A stretch of 25,278 nucleotides of DNA from an uncultured Bdellovibrionales bacterium. GTDB taxonomy: Bacteria > Bdellovibrionota > FAC87 > UBA2466. Of this stretch, positions 6,001-13,536 are shown piece by piece (the first letter of the stretch is position 1; each line of letters opens with the position of its first letter). The notes beneath the pieces were generated by a model. The model made no database searches, was not told the DNA's origin, and saw only the letters and a program-made list of their open reading frames with translations. A program made the translations under genes and the position numbers. The stretch covers positions 1 through 25,278 of the forward strand of contig CALCZU010000002.1 in the NCBI GenBank assembly GCA_937903155.1, read 5' to 3'.

Positions 6001-7161
6001 ATGGAAAATAATAAATTAGACAGGCCCGAAAGACACGAGACGAGTGAGAATCGGCAAAAGGCTGTCAGTATTGCTTTATTGTCGATTGAAAAGCAGTTTG
6101 GAAAAGGCTCGATCATGCGTCTAGGCGATGGCAAAAAGCTGTCGTTGGATATGGGAGTGATTTCGACGGGCTCATTAGGTTTAGATCTCGCCACCGGGAT
6201 TGGCGGATTTCCCCGCGGCAGAATTACAGAAATCTATGGACCTGAATCATCGGGTAAAACGACTTCTGCATTGTATGCGATTGCTCAAGCACAACGCGAA
6301 GGTGGAGTTGCCGCATTTATCGATGCCGAACATGCCCTCGATGTGGGGTATGCCAGAAAATTAGGAGTCGATACGGAAAATCTTTTGATTTCCCAACCTG
6401 ATACCGGGGAGCAAGCGCTTGAAATCGCCGAAATCCTCGTTCGAAGCGGTGGGATTGATATCGTTGTGATCGATTCGGTCGCAGCTCTTGTCCCACGAGC
6501 CGAACTCGAAGGGGATATGGGAGATTCTCATATGGGTTTACAAGCCCGACTCATGTCGCAAGCTTTGAGAAAACTCACGGGTTGCATTAGCAAATCTAAA
6601 ACGTGTCTCATCTTCATCAACCAATTGCGCATGAAAATCGGAGTCATGTTTGGAAATCCCGAAACGACTACAGGCGGTAACGCTCTGAAGTTTTACGCTT
6701 CTCTCCGTTTGGATATTCGTCGCGTGACCGCTTTGAAAAATGGTGACGAAGTCATCGGAAGTAGAACGCGCGTAAAAGTGGTGAAAAACAAATTAGCGCC
6801 CCCGTTTAAACAAGTGGAGTTCGACATTCTCTTTGGAGAAGGCATTTCTCGCGAAGGCGAAATGATTGACCTTGCAACTCAATACGGAATTGTCGAAAAA
6901 AGCGGATCCTGGTTTGCGATGGAGGGGGAAAAACTCGGTCAAGGAAGAGACAACACCCGTCAATTCCTAAAAGAACATCCAGATTACATGGTGAAGATGC
7001 GGAAACAAATCGAAGCCAAAGCCCAAAAAGATGGAAATCTCGTTCTGACGGCTGAGAAGACCAAAGAAGATGAGGACGACGAAGCGGAAGAAAAGCTCAT
7101 CGCCGCCAAAGAGAAAAAGGCGATTCCCGCTCCCGCAAAATCCGCTAAAAAAGCTGATTAA
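6001..7161 (+). CDS. recA: Recombinase A
   Basis: RecA forms filaments on single-stranded DNA, drives homologous strand exchange and triggers LexA-type self-cleavage. Visible parts are the IEKQFGKGSIMRLGD N-terminal signature (30-44), Walker A GPESSGKT (80-87), the IDAEHALD segment, the DNA-binding loop L2 region around GNPETTTGGNALKFYASLRLD, and VKNKLAPPFK. At 386 aa it is a little longer than E. coli RecA because of a charged C-terminal tail, first acidic (KEDEDDEAEE) and then Lys/Ala/Pro-rich. The ATG has AGAGGAG about eight bases upstream. No obvious LexA-type dyad was seen ahead of pgpA or recA. Confidence 0.98.
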   Translation: MENNKLDRPERHETSENRQKAVSIALLSIEKQFGKGSIMRLGDGKKLSLDMGVISTGSLGLDLATGIGGFPRGRITEIYGPESSGKTTSALYAIAQAQREGGVAAFIDAEHALDVGYARKLGVDTENLLISQPDTGEQALEIAEILVRSGGIDIVVIDSVAALVPRAELEGDMGDSHMGLQARLMSQALRKLTGCISKSKTCLIFINQLRMKIGVMFGNPETTTGGNALKFYASLRLDIRRVTALKNGDEVIGSRTRVKVVKNKLAPPFKQVEFDILFGEGISREGEMIDLATQYGIVEKSGSWFAMEGEKLGQGRDNTRQFLKEHPDYMVKMRKQIEAKAQKDGNLVLTAEKTKEDEDDEAEEKLIAAKEKKAIPAPAKSAKKAD

Positions 7162-7183
7162 ATTGTGAAAATTTCTTCATGAT

Positions 7184-7234
7184 TTCCCCCTTTTTAAGTT
7201 TCTCGGATGTTCCGAAAAGCTTTTGAAGGGGGAA
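7184..7234 (+). promoter_or_regulatory. Stem in the recA-pilT gap that pairs with the pilT ribosome-binding site
   Basis: TTCCCCCTT (7184-7192) is fully complementary to AAGGGGGAA (7226-7234). The latter contains the ribosome-binding site of the next gene. The enclosed ~33 bases hold a second small hairpin, TCGGA-TGT-TCCGA (7203-7215). The structure could end the recA transcript or hold the pilT start closed. There is no long T tract, so translational control fits better than an intrinsic terminator. Confidence 0.45.
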
Positions 7235-7237
7235 GTT

Positions 7238-8494
7238 GTGTCGATAGTCTATAAATTAGAACAAACTCCTGAACAGTATCTTTCGGAGTTTGAAGAACTT
7301 CTCAAAAAAGCGGTTGAAAGAAAAGCCTCGGACGTTCATTTAAAAACGGGACTTCCCGTTGTCGTTCGAGTGAATGGACAGCTTTATTATTTAAATGATG
7401 AAGGAAACGAAGCACCACCCCGCCTTTCCTCACTCGTCATCCAAGGTTTTGCTTACGCAGTGATGACCCCTCACCAAGCGACTCGCTATGAAGCCGGTGA
7501 AGAAATCGATTGCAGTCACGAGATCGCAGGTTTTGGACGTTTTCGAATTAATATCTGCCAACAAAAATCTCATCCGCGAATCGTCGCTCGACACATCCCC
7601 GACATGATCAAAAACCTAGATGATCTGGGACTTCCGCCTATCTTAAAAGATCTTTGTTCCAATTTAAGAGGACTCATCCTAGTCACTGGAACTACGGGCA
7701 GTGGAAAATCGACGACACTCGCCGCGATGATTGACTACATTGTCCGAACTCGGTCTTGCCATGTTTTAACGATTGAAGATCCCATTGAGTTTAACTTTAA
7801 AGATCGCAAAAGTGTTGTGACTCAACGAGAAGTCGGACTCGACACCGATAGTTTCTCAAAAGCATTAAAATTCGCTCTGAGACAAGATCCCGATGTCATC
7901 CTCATCGGCGAAATGCGAGATGAAGAGACGGTTCGAATGGCGTTAAGCGCTGCCGAAACGGGGCATCTGGTTTTAAGTACGCTTCACACTCAAGACGCAC
8001 CGGAGACGATCAATCGCATCTTAAGTAATATCGAACCCGAAGCTTTGGATCAGGTCCGAAGTCAACTTGCCAATGTTTTGATTGGGGTTGTTTCCCAAAG
8101 GCTTGTGAAAACGATCGACAGAAAAGGAAGATGTGTGGCGACTGAAATCCTTGTGACCAATGCCCGCGTCCGTGAGTTGATCGCCGATCCTCTCAAAACC
8201 ATCGAACTTGCCAACGTGATTGAAGTGAGCGGTCATCAGGGAATGCAAAGTTTTGATCAATGCCTCTTAGCTCTGGTAAAAACCGGAAAAGTTTCGAAAG
8301 AAGAAGCTCTTACTCAGTGCACGCATCTTGAGAATTTCCAGCTCATGCTCTCGGGTATTACGGGAGGGAAAATGATTCCTGCTGGAGAAGAAGAAAAGAT
8401 TTTGTCGCGTAAAGACAGAATCCAAAGAGCCAGTGCCACAAAGACCGAAATCTCTCAGAAAATCGAAATCGATTTCAAACCTAAAAAAGGCTAA
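7238..8494 (+). CDS. pilT: PilT/PilU-family type IV pilus retraction ATPase
   Basis: A hexameric cytoplasmic motor of the type II/IV secretion ATPase superfamily that depolymerises pilin for twitching, attachment and, in predators, prey entry. The N-terminal PAS-like half carries the RKASDVHLKTG signature. The RecA-like half carries Walker A GTTGSGKST, the Asp box IEDPIEF, Walker B DPDVILIGEMRDEET and the His box TGHLVLSTLHT. Start chosen at GTG 7238 because AAGGGGG lies five bases upstream; an in-frame TTG at 7223 would place that ribosome-binding site inside the gene. The 418 aa exceed PilT (~345) through a longer C-terminal tail rich in Lys/Glu. Its 3' end overlaps the convergent radical-SAM gene by 14 bases. 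No other pilus gene lies in this window. Confidence 0.92.
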   Translation: MSIVYKLEQTPEQYLSEFEELLKKAVERKASDVHLKTGLPVVVRVNGQLYYLNDEGNEAPPRLSSLVIQGFAYAVMTPHQATRYEAGEEIDCSHEIAGFGRFRINICQQKSHPRIVARHIPDMIKNLDDLGLPPILKDLCSNLRGLILVTGTTGSGKSTTLAAMIDYIVRTRSCHVLTIEDPIEFNFKDRKSVVTQREVGLDTDSFSKALKFALRQDPDVILIGEMRDEETVRMALSAAETGHLVLSTLHTQDAPETINRILSNIEPEALDQVRSQLANVLIGVVSQRLVKTIDRKGRCVATEILVTNARVRELIADPLKTIELANVIEVSGHQGMQSFDQCLLALVKTGKVSKEEALTQCTHLENFQLMLSGITGGKMIPAGEEEKILSRKDRIQRASATKTEISQKIEIDFKPKKG

Positions 8495-9485
8495 CGGGCG
8501 TTTTAAAAGGCGATTTCGGATCGTCTTCAACGTACTTGGGGACGAGATAGCCTGAGGTCGATTTTTTAAACTCTTCGTAAATCGCCAGACCCTCTGCTTT
8601 TGATATCTGAAAATGTTTTGTCCCCGAAGCTTTATCGGGATGGTGTAAGTAATAAGGCAGAACTCGCGTTTCAAAAAGCTTTTCGCTTAAAAGATTTAAT
8701 GTCGCCGCAGAATCATTGACGCCCTTGAGAAGTACCGACTGATTGAGAAGAGTCGCCACTTCGCTTAAAGAGTAAAGCGCTTGTCGTGCTTCCAATGTTA
8801 GCTCTTTCGGGTGATTAAAATGTGCAACCATCACAAGCGGTTTGGACTGTTCAGAAAGCACTTGAATCAAAGACGGAGTAATTCTCATGGGGCAGGTCAC
8901 GGGGACACGCGTATGAATTCGAATTCTTTTGAGATGAGGGATCTCGCACAAGCGCTTTAAAGTCTGACTTAAACTCGCATCCGAAACGAGTAATGGGTCC
9001 CCTCCCGACAAAATCACTTCTTCAATCTCAGTTTGAGATTCTAAATACTGAAACGCTTTGTCGAGTTCCCCTTTAAAAAGATCTTCCTTGAGTTCGTTTA
9101 AAAGTGATTTTCTAAAACAGTATCGGCAGTACATCGAACAATTCGGGGTCAAATGGAGTAAAACACGATTCGAATAACGATGAGTTACCTTGGGAACCGG
9201 TTGATGTTTTAAATCTGTTAACGGATCGGGAGAAAGTTCTGGAGACTCGTCCATTTCTTCGAAAGCCGGAATCGCTTGTCGTCGGATAGGGCAGTGGGGG
9301 TCGGTTCTATCAATCAATTTTGCGTAATACGGCGTTAAAAAAATCGAATATTTTTTTTCGACAGGGTTTAGACGGAAGGCTTCTTCCCCACTGAGAAGGC
9401 CTGCATTCAAAAGGTCGTTTATCGACTGATAGGCCGAGCGAATTTCATCTTGCCAGCTTCCGATTTGGTTTTTGACATAATGCAT
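8481..9485 (-). CDS. epmB: EpmB-type radical-SAM lysine 2,3-aminomutase
   Basis: Likely converts (S)-alpha-lysine to beta-lysine, used by EpmA to modify elongation factor P. The radical-SAM cluster motif is C116-x3-C120-x2-C123 in CSMYCRYCF. It is followed by VILSGGDPL, the SAM-binding glycine stretch. A PLP-binding Lys is expected at K328 in the C-terminal FKTPVSLF, the position used by EpmB just before its end. The length of 334 aa matches EpmB (~340) and is shorter than catabolic KamA. No efp or epmA gene lies nearby, so the EF-P link comes from family similarity only. It is divergent from a second aminomutase-like gene, with short spacing between them. Confidence 0.85.
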   Translation of the reverse strand: MHYVKNQIGSWQDEIRSAYQSINDLLNAGLLSGEEAFRLNPVEKKYSIFLTPYYAKLIDRTDPHCPIRRQAIPAFEEMDESPELSPDPLTDLKHQPVPKVTHRYSNRVLLHLTPNCSMYCRYCFRKSLLNELKEDLFKGELDKAFQYLESQTEIEEVILSGGDPLLVSDASLSQTLKRLCEIPHLKRIRIHTRVPVTCPMRITPSLIQVLSEQSKPLVMVAHFNHPKELTLEARQALYSLSEVATLLNQSVLLKGVNDSAATLNLLSEKLFETRVLPYYLHHPDKASGTKHFQISKAEGLAIYEEFKKSTSGYLVPKYVEDDPKSPFKTPVSLF

Positions 9486-9514
9486 TAAAATAGATTTCTC
9501 TTAAGCCCGATGGT

Positions 9515-9543
9515 TTGTCAATTCCCCACAGTTTCTATATGTT
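9515..9543 (+). promoter_or_regulatory. Possible sigma70-type promoter of the KamA-like gene
   Basis: TTGTCA (9515-9520) and TATGTT (9538-9543) are spaced by 17 bases, which would start transcription near 9550, about 28 bases before the chosen GTG start. This argues against translation starting at the TTG that forms the -35 box. The region lies between two divergent genes, so the partner promoter must be close. Confidence 0.4.
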
Positions 9544-9577
9544 ATCCTTACTAACAGCTTTAGATGGAGAGTTTTTT

Positions 9578-10942
9578 GTGTCAAACGCGAGCCCAAAATC
9601 GGATCAATCTTTAGAAGCCTCAAAGAAACAGCCTTATCCTTACCGTTACAACTCGGATTTTTTCGAGCCCGACTGGAAAAGAATTCCTGGATATAAAAAC
9701 GTCACGGAAGCGGAATGGAACGATGCCATCTGGCAGAAAAGAAACTTTGTCAAAACCGTTGCTCAGTTCAAGCAAGTTCTCGGAAATTTTCTTCCCGATG
9801 ATTTAGCCGCCGATATCATCAAAGATCAAGCGGAGCGCGCGACAATGTCGATGCTGATTCCGCCGCAGATGATCAACACGATGAATGTTGAGAACCTGTG
9901 GAAAGATCCCGTTCGCCTTTATATGGCACCGGCATTTAGCGACCGAGATAAGAAATGGCCGAGTCATCCAAAGTCCGCGCGAGATAGCTTGCATGAACAC
10001 GAGATGTGGGTAACTGATGGTCTCACTCACCGTTATCCGACAAAAGTTTTAGCGGAATTGCTCTCGACCTGTCCGCAGTACTGTGGGCACTGCACTCGGA
10101 TGGATCTCGTCGGCCAAAGTGTTCCGCAAATCAGCAAACGCAAATTTGAGAAACCTCAAGGAGATCGGATTACCGGAATTCTCGAGTATTTAAAAAAGAC
10201 GCCTTCGGTAAGAGACGTTGTGGTGTCGGGAGGCGATATCGCAAATCTCCCCGCCCAAACAGTCGAGTCCTTTGTTTCCTCTCTAATGGATATCGAAAAC
10301 ATTCGAGATATCCGACTTGCAAGTAAAGGAATGATGGGGGTTCCCCAGCATTTTCTTCAAGATGATGTCTTAAAAGCATTTGATCGCTTAGCGAAAAAAG
10401 CACATTCCAAAGGTGTGAATATCGCACTTCATACGCATATCAATCATGCTCAGTCACTGACACCGCTGGTGGCTAAAGTCGCTCGAAAGATTCTCGATAT
10501 GGGTTTTCGAGATGTGAGAAATCAAGGTGTGCTTTTACGTGGGGTCAATACCACTCAAAAAGATCTCTTAGATCTGTGCTTTAAACTTCAAGATCATGGA
10601 AATATCTTGCCGTATTATTTTTACATGTGCGACATGATTCCGAATGCGGAGCACTGGAGAATTTCGGTCGCCGACGCGCAAAAGCTGCAACACGATATTA
10701 TGGGATATCTTCCCGGTTTTGCAACGCCGAGACTGGTTTGCGACGTTCCATACGTTGGAAAACGTTGGCTCCATCAATTGCACTCGTATGATCGCGTAAA
10801 AGGGATTTCTTATTGGACGAAAAATTATTTAACGTCCATCGAATGGAATGATCCCGAAGCGTTAAATCGTCTTTATGAATATTTTGATCCGATTGACTCT
10901 TTGCCGGCCGAAGGTCAAAAATTTTGGGAAACACAGAAATAA
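9578..10942 (+). CDS. Atypical KamA-like radical-SAM aminomutase
   Basis: A 454-aa radical-SAM protein of the lysine 2,3-aminomutase superfamily. The 4Fe-4S motif is C165-x3-C169-x2-C172 in CPQYCGHCTRMDLVG, whereas classical KamA has CRYCTR. HRYPTKVL precedes it, VVVSGGD follows it, and the barrel segments GVLLRGVN and ILPYYFY are conserved. The expected PLP lysine is about K395 in CDVPYVGKRW, replacing the usual glycine-rich PGGGGK. The substrate may therefore be something other than lysine, such as another amino acid. Start GTG 9578 has GGAG with good spacing; a TTG at 9515 adds 21 residues but overlaps the putative promoter. It ends directly against the stop of the next minus-strand gene. 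Confidence 0.82.
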   Translation: MSNASPKSDQSLEASKKQPYPYRYNSDFFEPDWKRIPGYKNVTEAEWNDAIWQKRNFVKTVAQFKQVLGNFLPDDLAADIIKDQAERATMSMLIPPQMINTMNVENLWKDPVRLYMAPAFSDRDKKWPSHPKSARDSLHEHEMWVTDGLTHRYPTKVLAELLSTCPQYCGHCTRMDLVGQSVPQISKRKFEKPQGDRITGILEYLKKTPSVRDVVVSGGDIANLPAQTVESFVSSLMDIENIRDIRLASKGMMGVPQHFLQDDVLKAFDRLAKKAHSKGVNIALHTHINHAQSLTPLVAKVARKILDMGFRDVRNQGVLLRGVNTTQKDLLDLCFKLQDHGNILPYYFYMCDMIPNAEHWRISVADAQKLQHDIMGYLPGFATPRLVCDVPYVGKRWLHQLHSYDRVKGISYWTKNYLTSIEWNDPEALNRLYEYFDPIDSLPAEGQKFWETQK

Positions 10943-11590
10943 TTACTGAATGCAGTTAAGAGAAGCGGTGGTCCCGAAAAATTCACCTGGATTTCGGACT
11001 GCGCTTCCCAAGCGAATGACATAGGGAGTGGCCGTTGATCCCGTGCCTTTCATGTCAGCATCCATCCAATAAGAATAGACTCGGTTGTCATTCTTATATC
11101 GCAGCGTAATTTTATGGGTCAGAATATGGCCGTCTTTAATGGGAGTCGTAAACGCGCTTTCATTGAAGTTTTGGATCTGCTCATTTATCGCGTCGGGCAA
11201 ATTCGATTTGAGTTGGTGAGAAAAACCTGGAGAGTTCCAAGGTTCCGCATTCGCTCCTTGTTTTAAATAAGGAAGATGGGGTTGAGCGAGAACCGTGTAA
11301 TCTTTTAACTCATTTTGAGGCGTAATCATCCGAACCACGGCAGAGACTAAAACTCGATTGGATGCAGATTTATTCAAAGGCTCTTTAAACTGAATTTTGC
11401 AGGTGGCGTAGTCGCTGACGAGGACTTTGAGATGCGTTCCATCGGCTCTACGAAAATTGAAAGATCCTTTCGCGCGGCCGTTAAATTCTAAAATTTTATA
11501 TTGCGAATCTTCTTTAGAAGCGGCTAGAGCATGGGTTTGAATCAAAAGAAAACTCATTAAAAAGAATCGAATCGAATTCTGAAAAAACAT
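10943..11590 (-). CDS. Small exported protein of unknown function (215 aa)
   Basis: No family was recognised. Residues 1-24 form a clear signal peptide (basic/Asn start, hydrophobic FFLMSFLLI, cleavage near ALA-AS). The mature protein has two Cys (in ATCKIQF and SLNCIQ, the latter near the C-terminus), which could pair in the periplasm. It seems to have a beta-rich fold, with repeated short strands and polar turns. No membrane segment or lipobox follows. The ATG is well supported by TAGGAG six bases upstream. A 26-bp palindrome lies just before that ribosome-binding site. Its stop abuts the stop of the KamA-like gene with no gap. Confidence 0.75.
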   Translation of the reverse strand: MFFQNSIRFFLMSFLLIQTHALAASKEDSQYKILEFNGRAKGSFNFRRADGTHLKVLVSDYATCKIQFKEPLNKSASNRVLVSAVVRMITPQNELKDYTVLAQPHLPYLKQGANAEPWNSPGFSHQLKSNLPDAINEQIQNFNESAFTTPIKDGHILTHKITLRYKNDNRVYSYWMDADMKGTGSTATPYVIRLGSAVRNPGEFFGTTASLNCIQ

Positions 11591-11599
11591 GCGCGGCTC

Positions 11600-11625
11600 C
11601 TATAAATCTGGCGCCGGGTTTATAG
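11600..11625 (-). promoter_or_regulatory. 26-bp palindrome upstream of the 215-aa exported protein gene
   Basis: The two halves CTATAAATCTGGC and GCCGGGTTTATAG are reverse complements except at two positions per half, around a GGCGCC centre. It lies 10 bases before the ATG and borders the ribosome-binding site. The dyad symmetry suits a dimeric repressor. In the gene's own RNA the two mismatches become C-A, so an RNA hairpin is weaker there. Confidence 0.4.
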
Positions 11626-11675
11626 CTCAACCGAATATTATTAGCAATACACCCTCTCTAGAAGTGCGGAAATCC

Positions 11676-11765
11676 TGTCATTGCGAGGGTGCGTAGCACC
11701 CGCGGCAACCTTCCCAGTTCCGCACACAAAGGTTGCCGCGGGTGCTACGCACCCTCGCAATGACA
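11676..11765. repeat. REP-like inverted repeat, copy 2 (perfect 37-bp arms)
   Basis: Arm 11676-11712 (starting TGTCATTGCGAGGGTGCG) is the exact reverse complement of 11729-11765, with a 16-base loop. The same core blocks, CATTGCGAG and GCGGCAACC, occur in the element at 4785-4872. It begins four bases after the rtcB stop on the minus strand, where its transcript would form a very stable hairpin. It may act as a terminator or 3'-end stabiliser. Perfect arms suggest recent insertion or ongoing correction. Confidence 0.85.
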
Positions 11766-11769
11766 AGGA

Positions 11770-13011
11770 TTACCCTTTAACTACGATGACTTGCTTCAAA
11801 GTGTGGACAACTTCTACCAAATCACTCTGAGCCTGCATCACGGCCCGGATGTCTTTGTAAGCACCTGGGGTTTCATCGAGAACATCTTTGTCCTTCCGAC
11901 ACTCAACTCCTTCAGTCGCCTTTCGATGATCTTCCAAGGTAAATTGCTTTTTCGCTGCATTTCGCGACATCACCCGCCCCGCTCCATGCGAGCAGGATTC
12001 AAAACTTTCGGGATTCCCTTTGCCTCTGACAATATAGGTTTCGGCGCCCATGGAACCCGGAATAATTCCGAGTTCTCCCAGTCCTGCACGAACCGCCCCT
12101 TTGCGAGTGACAAAAACTTTTTCGCCATAGTGAAATTCTTGCGTCACGTAATTGTGGTGACAGTTCACAGCGATTTTTTCTCGCGAGAAAGGTGGAATGC
12201 CTTTGGAGTCTTTCACCGCGCTGATCACGGATTCCATCATCAATTCACGGTTCAAGCTTGCAAAGTTCTGCGCCCACTCGACGGCTTTTACATAGTCGTC
12301 AAAATGTTTTGTGCCTTCTTTTAAGTAAGCTAAGTCTTGGTCGGGAAGATTTTTAAGATGCACTCCCATATCAGACATTGCGAGTTGGATAAAATACATC
12401 CCGATGCGGTTTCCGACTCCTCTGGATCCACTGTGCAAAAGCAACCAAACACTTTGTTTCTCATCCAGACAGACCTCAATAAAATGGTTTCCCGTTCCCA
12501 GAGTTCCTAAATGATTGACGTCGTTTCCATGACCGAGTTTGGGATGCTTTGCACAAAGCGCTTGATAGTCTTTTTCGAGAAGCGCCCACTTTTGATAAAC
12601 TTCTGCCGGGATTTCTTTCCAAGCACCTTTGTCATTTCTTTTTCCGTGATGAGTTCTGCCGTGAGGAACGGCTTTTTCGATCTGGGCGCGAACTTCTTTT
12701 AAACTTTCGGGCAAATCTTTTGCGAAGAGACTTGTCTTCACAGCCATCATCCCGCAACCGATATCGACTCCCACCGCTGCGGGAATTATCGCACCTTGAG
12801 TCGGGATGACGCTTCCCACTGTGGCGCCTTTCCCTAGGTGAACATCCGGCATCGCGGCAATCCAGCGGTAGATAAAAGGTAACGAAGCGAGGTTTTGCAG
12901 TTGCGCTTTAGCTTCAGTTTCCACGGGAACGCCCTTCACCCATGCCTTGATGGGCTTGCTAGAATCCTTTGCCGAAGGGATGAGAACGTAATTTTTTCTA
13001 TTTTCTGCCAT
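11770..13011 (-). CDS. rtcB: RNA-splicing ligase RtcB
   Basis: RtcB joins RNA 2',3'-cyclic-phosphate or 3'-phosphate ends to 5'-OH ends using GTP and manganese, in tRNA splicing or RNA repair. Key features are MPDVHLGKG (54-62), the metal-binding Cys86 in VDIGCGM, GTLGTGNHFIEV with metal-binding His, CHHNYV, and the guanylylated His342 in SCSHGAGR. The length of 413 aa matches the E. coli enzyme (408) and it lacks an intein. No rtcA, rtcR or archease gene lies beside it. No Shine-Dalgarno is evident. The 48-base gap to the divergent response regulator must hold both promoters. Confidence 0.97.
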   Translation of the reverse strand: MAENRKNYVLIPSAKDSSKPIKAWVKGVPVETEAKAQLQNLASLPFIYRWIAAMPDVHLGKGATVGSVIPTQGAIIPAAVGVDIGCGMMAVKTSLFAKDLPESLKEVRAQIEKAVPHGRTHHGKRNDKGAWKEIPAEVYQKWALLEKDYQALCAKHPKLGHGNDVNHLGTLGTGNHFIEVCLDEKQSVWLLLHSGSRGVGNRIGMYFIQLAMSDMGVHLKNLPDQDLAYLKEGTKHFDDYVKAVEWAQNFASLNRELMMESVISAVKDSKGIPPFSREKIAVNCHHNYVTQEFHYGEKVFVTRKGAVRAGLGELGIIPGSMGAETYIVRGKGNPESFESCSHGAGRVMSRNAAKKQFTLEDHRKATEGVECRKDKDVLDETPGAYKDIRAVMQAQSDLVEVVHTLKQVIVVKG

Positions 13012-13059
13012 GTTAAAATATTTTAGCGAACTGGTTTATATTTTGCATTTTCATCCGAC

Positions 13060-13536
13060 ATGACAAACTTTGATCGAACCATACAAATGCTTTTAGTCGA
13101 AGACAACCCTGCTGATGCTTGGCTTCTAAAAGAAATGATATTTCGGTGGACGAATCAAGTTCAAATCAAACTCATCACCGACGGCGAAGAGGCTGAAAAG
13201 TATTTACAGGAAGATGTGGCAACACAAAAAGCCACGCGGCCGGATGTGATTATTCTGGATCTCAATCTTCCGAAAGTCGACGGGCGGGTGCTTCTAAAAG
13301 AAATTCGAATGAACGATGCTTTAAGTTCGATTCCCGTTTTTATCCTGACGTCCTCGAGCCTCGAGTCCGATAAAAAACAATGTGAAGCGAGCCAGGCGGA
13401 TCTTTATCTAACCAAGCCTTCCGATTTAACTGAGTTTGTTCAACTCGTTCAACACTTAGTGGATGTGGATATTCCCGTGGCGATGGAAAGAGGTCATGTC
13501 GTTGACCGTTCCATGCAACGAGCGCTCGGGCTTTAA
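13060..13536 (+). CDS. Single-domain response regulator (Rcp1-like)
   Basis: A 158-aa receiver domain with no output domain. The acidic pocket is E14-D15, the phosphoacceptor is D67 in VIILDLNLPKVDG, the switch Thr is T97 in ILTSSS, and the conserved Lys is K119 in LTKPSD. The insertion between strand 2 and strand 3 and the closing TKPSD pattern resemble Rcp1/CheY-like regulators that pair with phytochrome-type or hybrid histidine kinases. No kinase lies next to it. It would act by protein-protein contact in the cytoplasm. Its TAA overlaps the convergent phosphofructokinase stop within TTAA. Confidence 0.92.
   Translation: MTNFDRTIQMLLVEDNPADAWLLKEMIFRWTNQVQIKLITDGEEAEKYLQEDVATQKATRPDVIILDLNLPKVDGRVLLKEIRMNDALSSIPVFILTSSSLESDKKQCEASQADLYLTKPSDLTEFVQLVQHLVDVDIPVAMERGHVVDRSMQRALGL

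Noticed and set aside
7223..7237. TTG start for the PilT-type gene
   Set aside because: It would put the ribosome-binding site AAGGGGG inside the gene.
9515..9577. TTG start for the KamA-like gene
   Set aside because: The TTG is part of a plausible -35 box and has no ribosome-binding site; GTG 9578 has GGAG.
11791..12324. 177-codon plus-strand frame inside rtcB
   Set aside because: Antisense shadow of a well-supported conserved gene.
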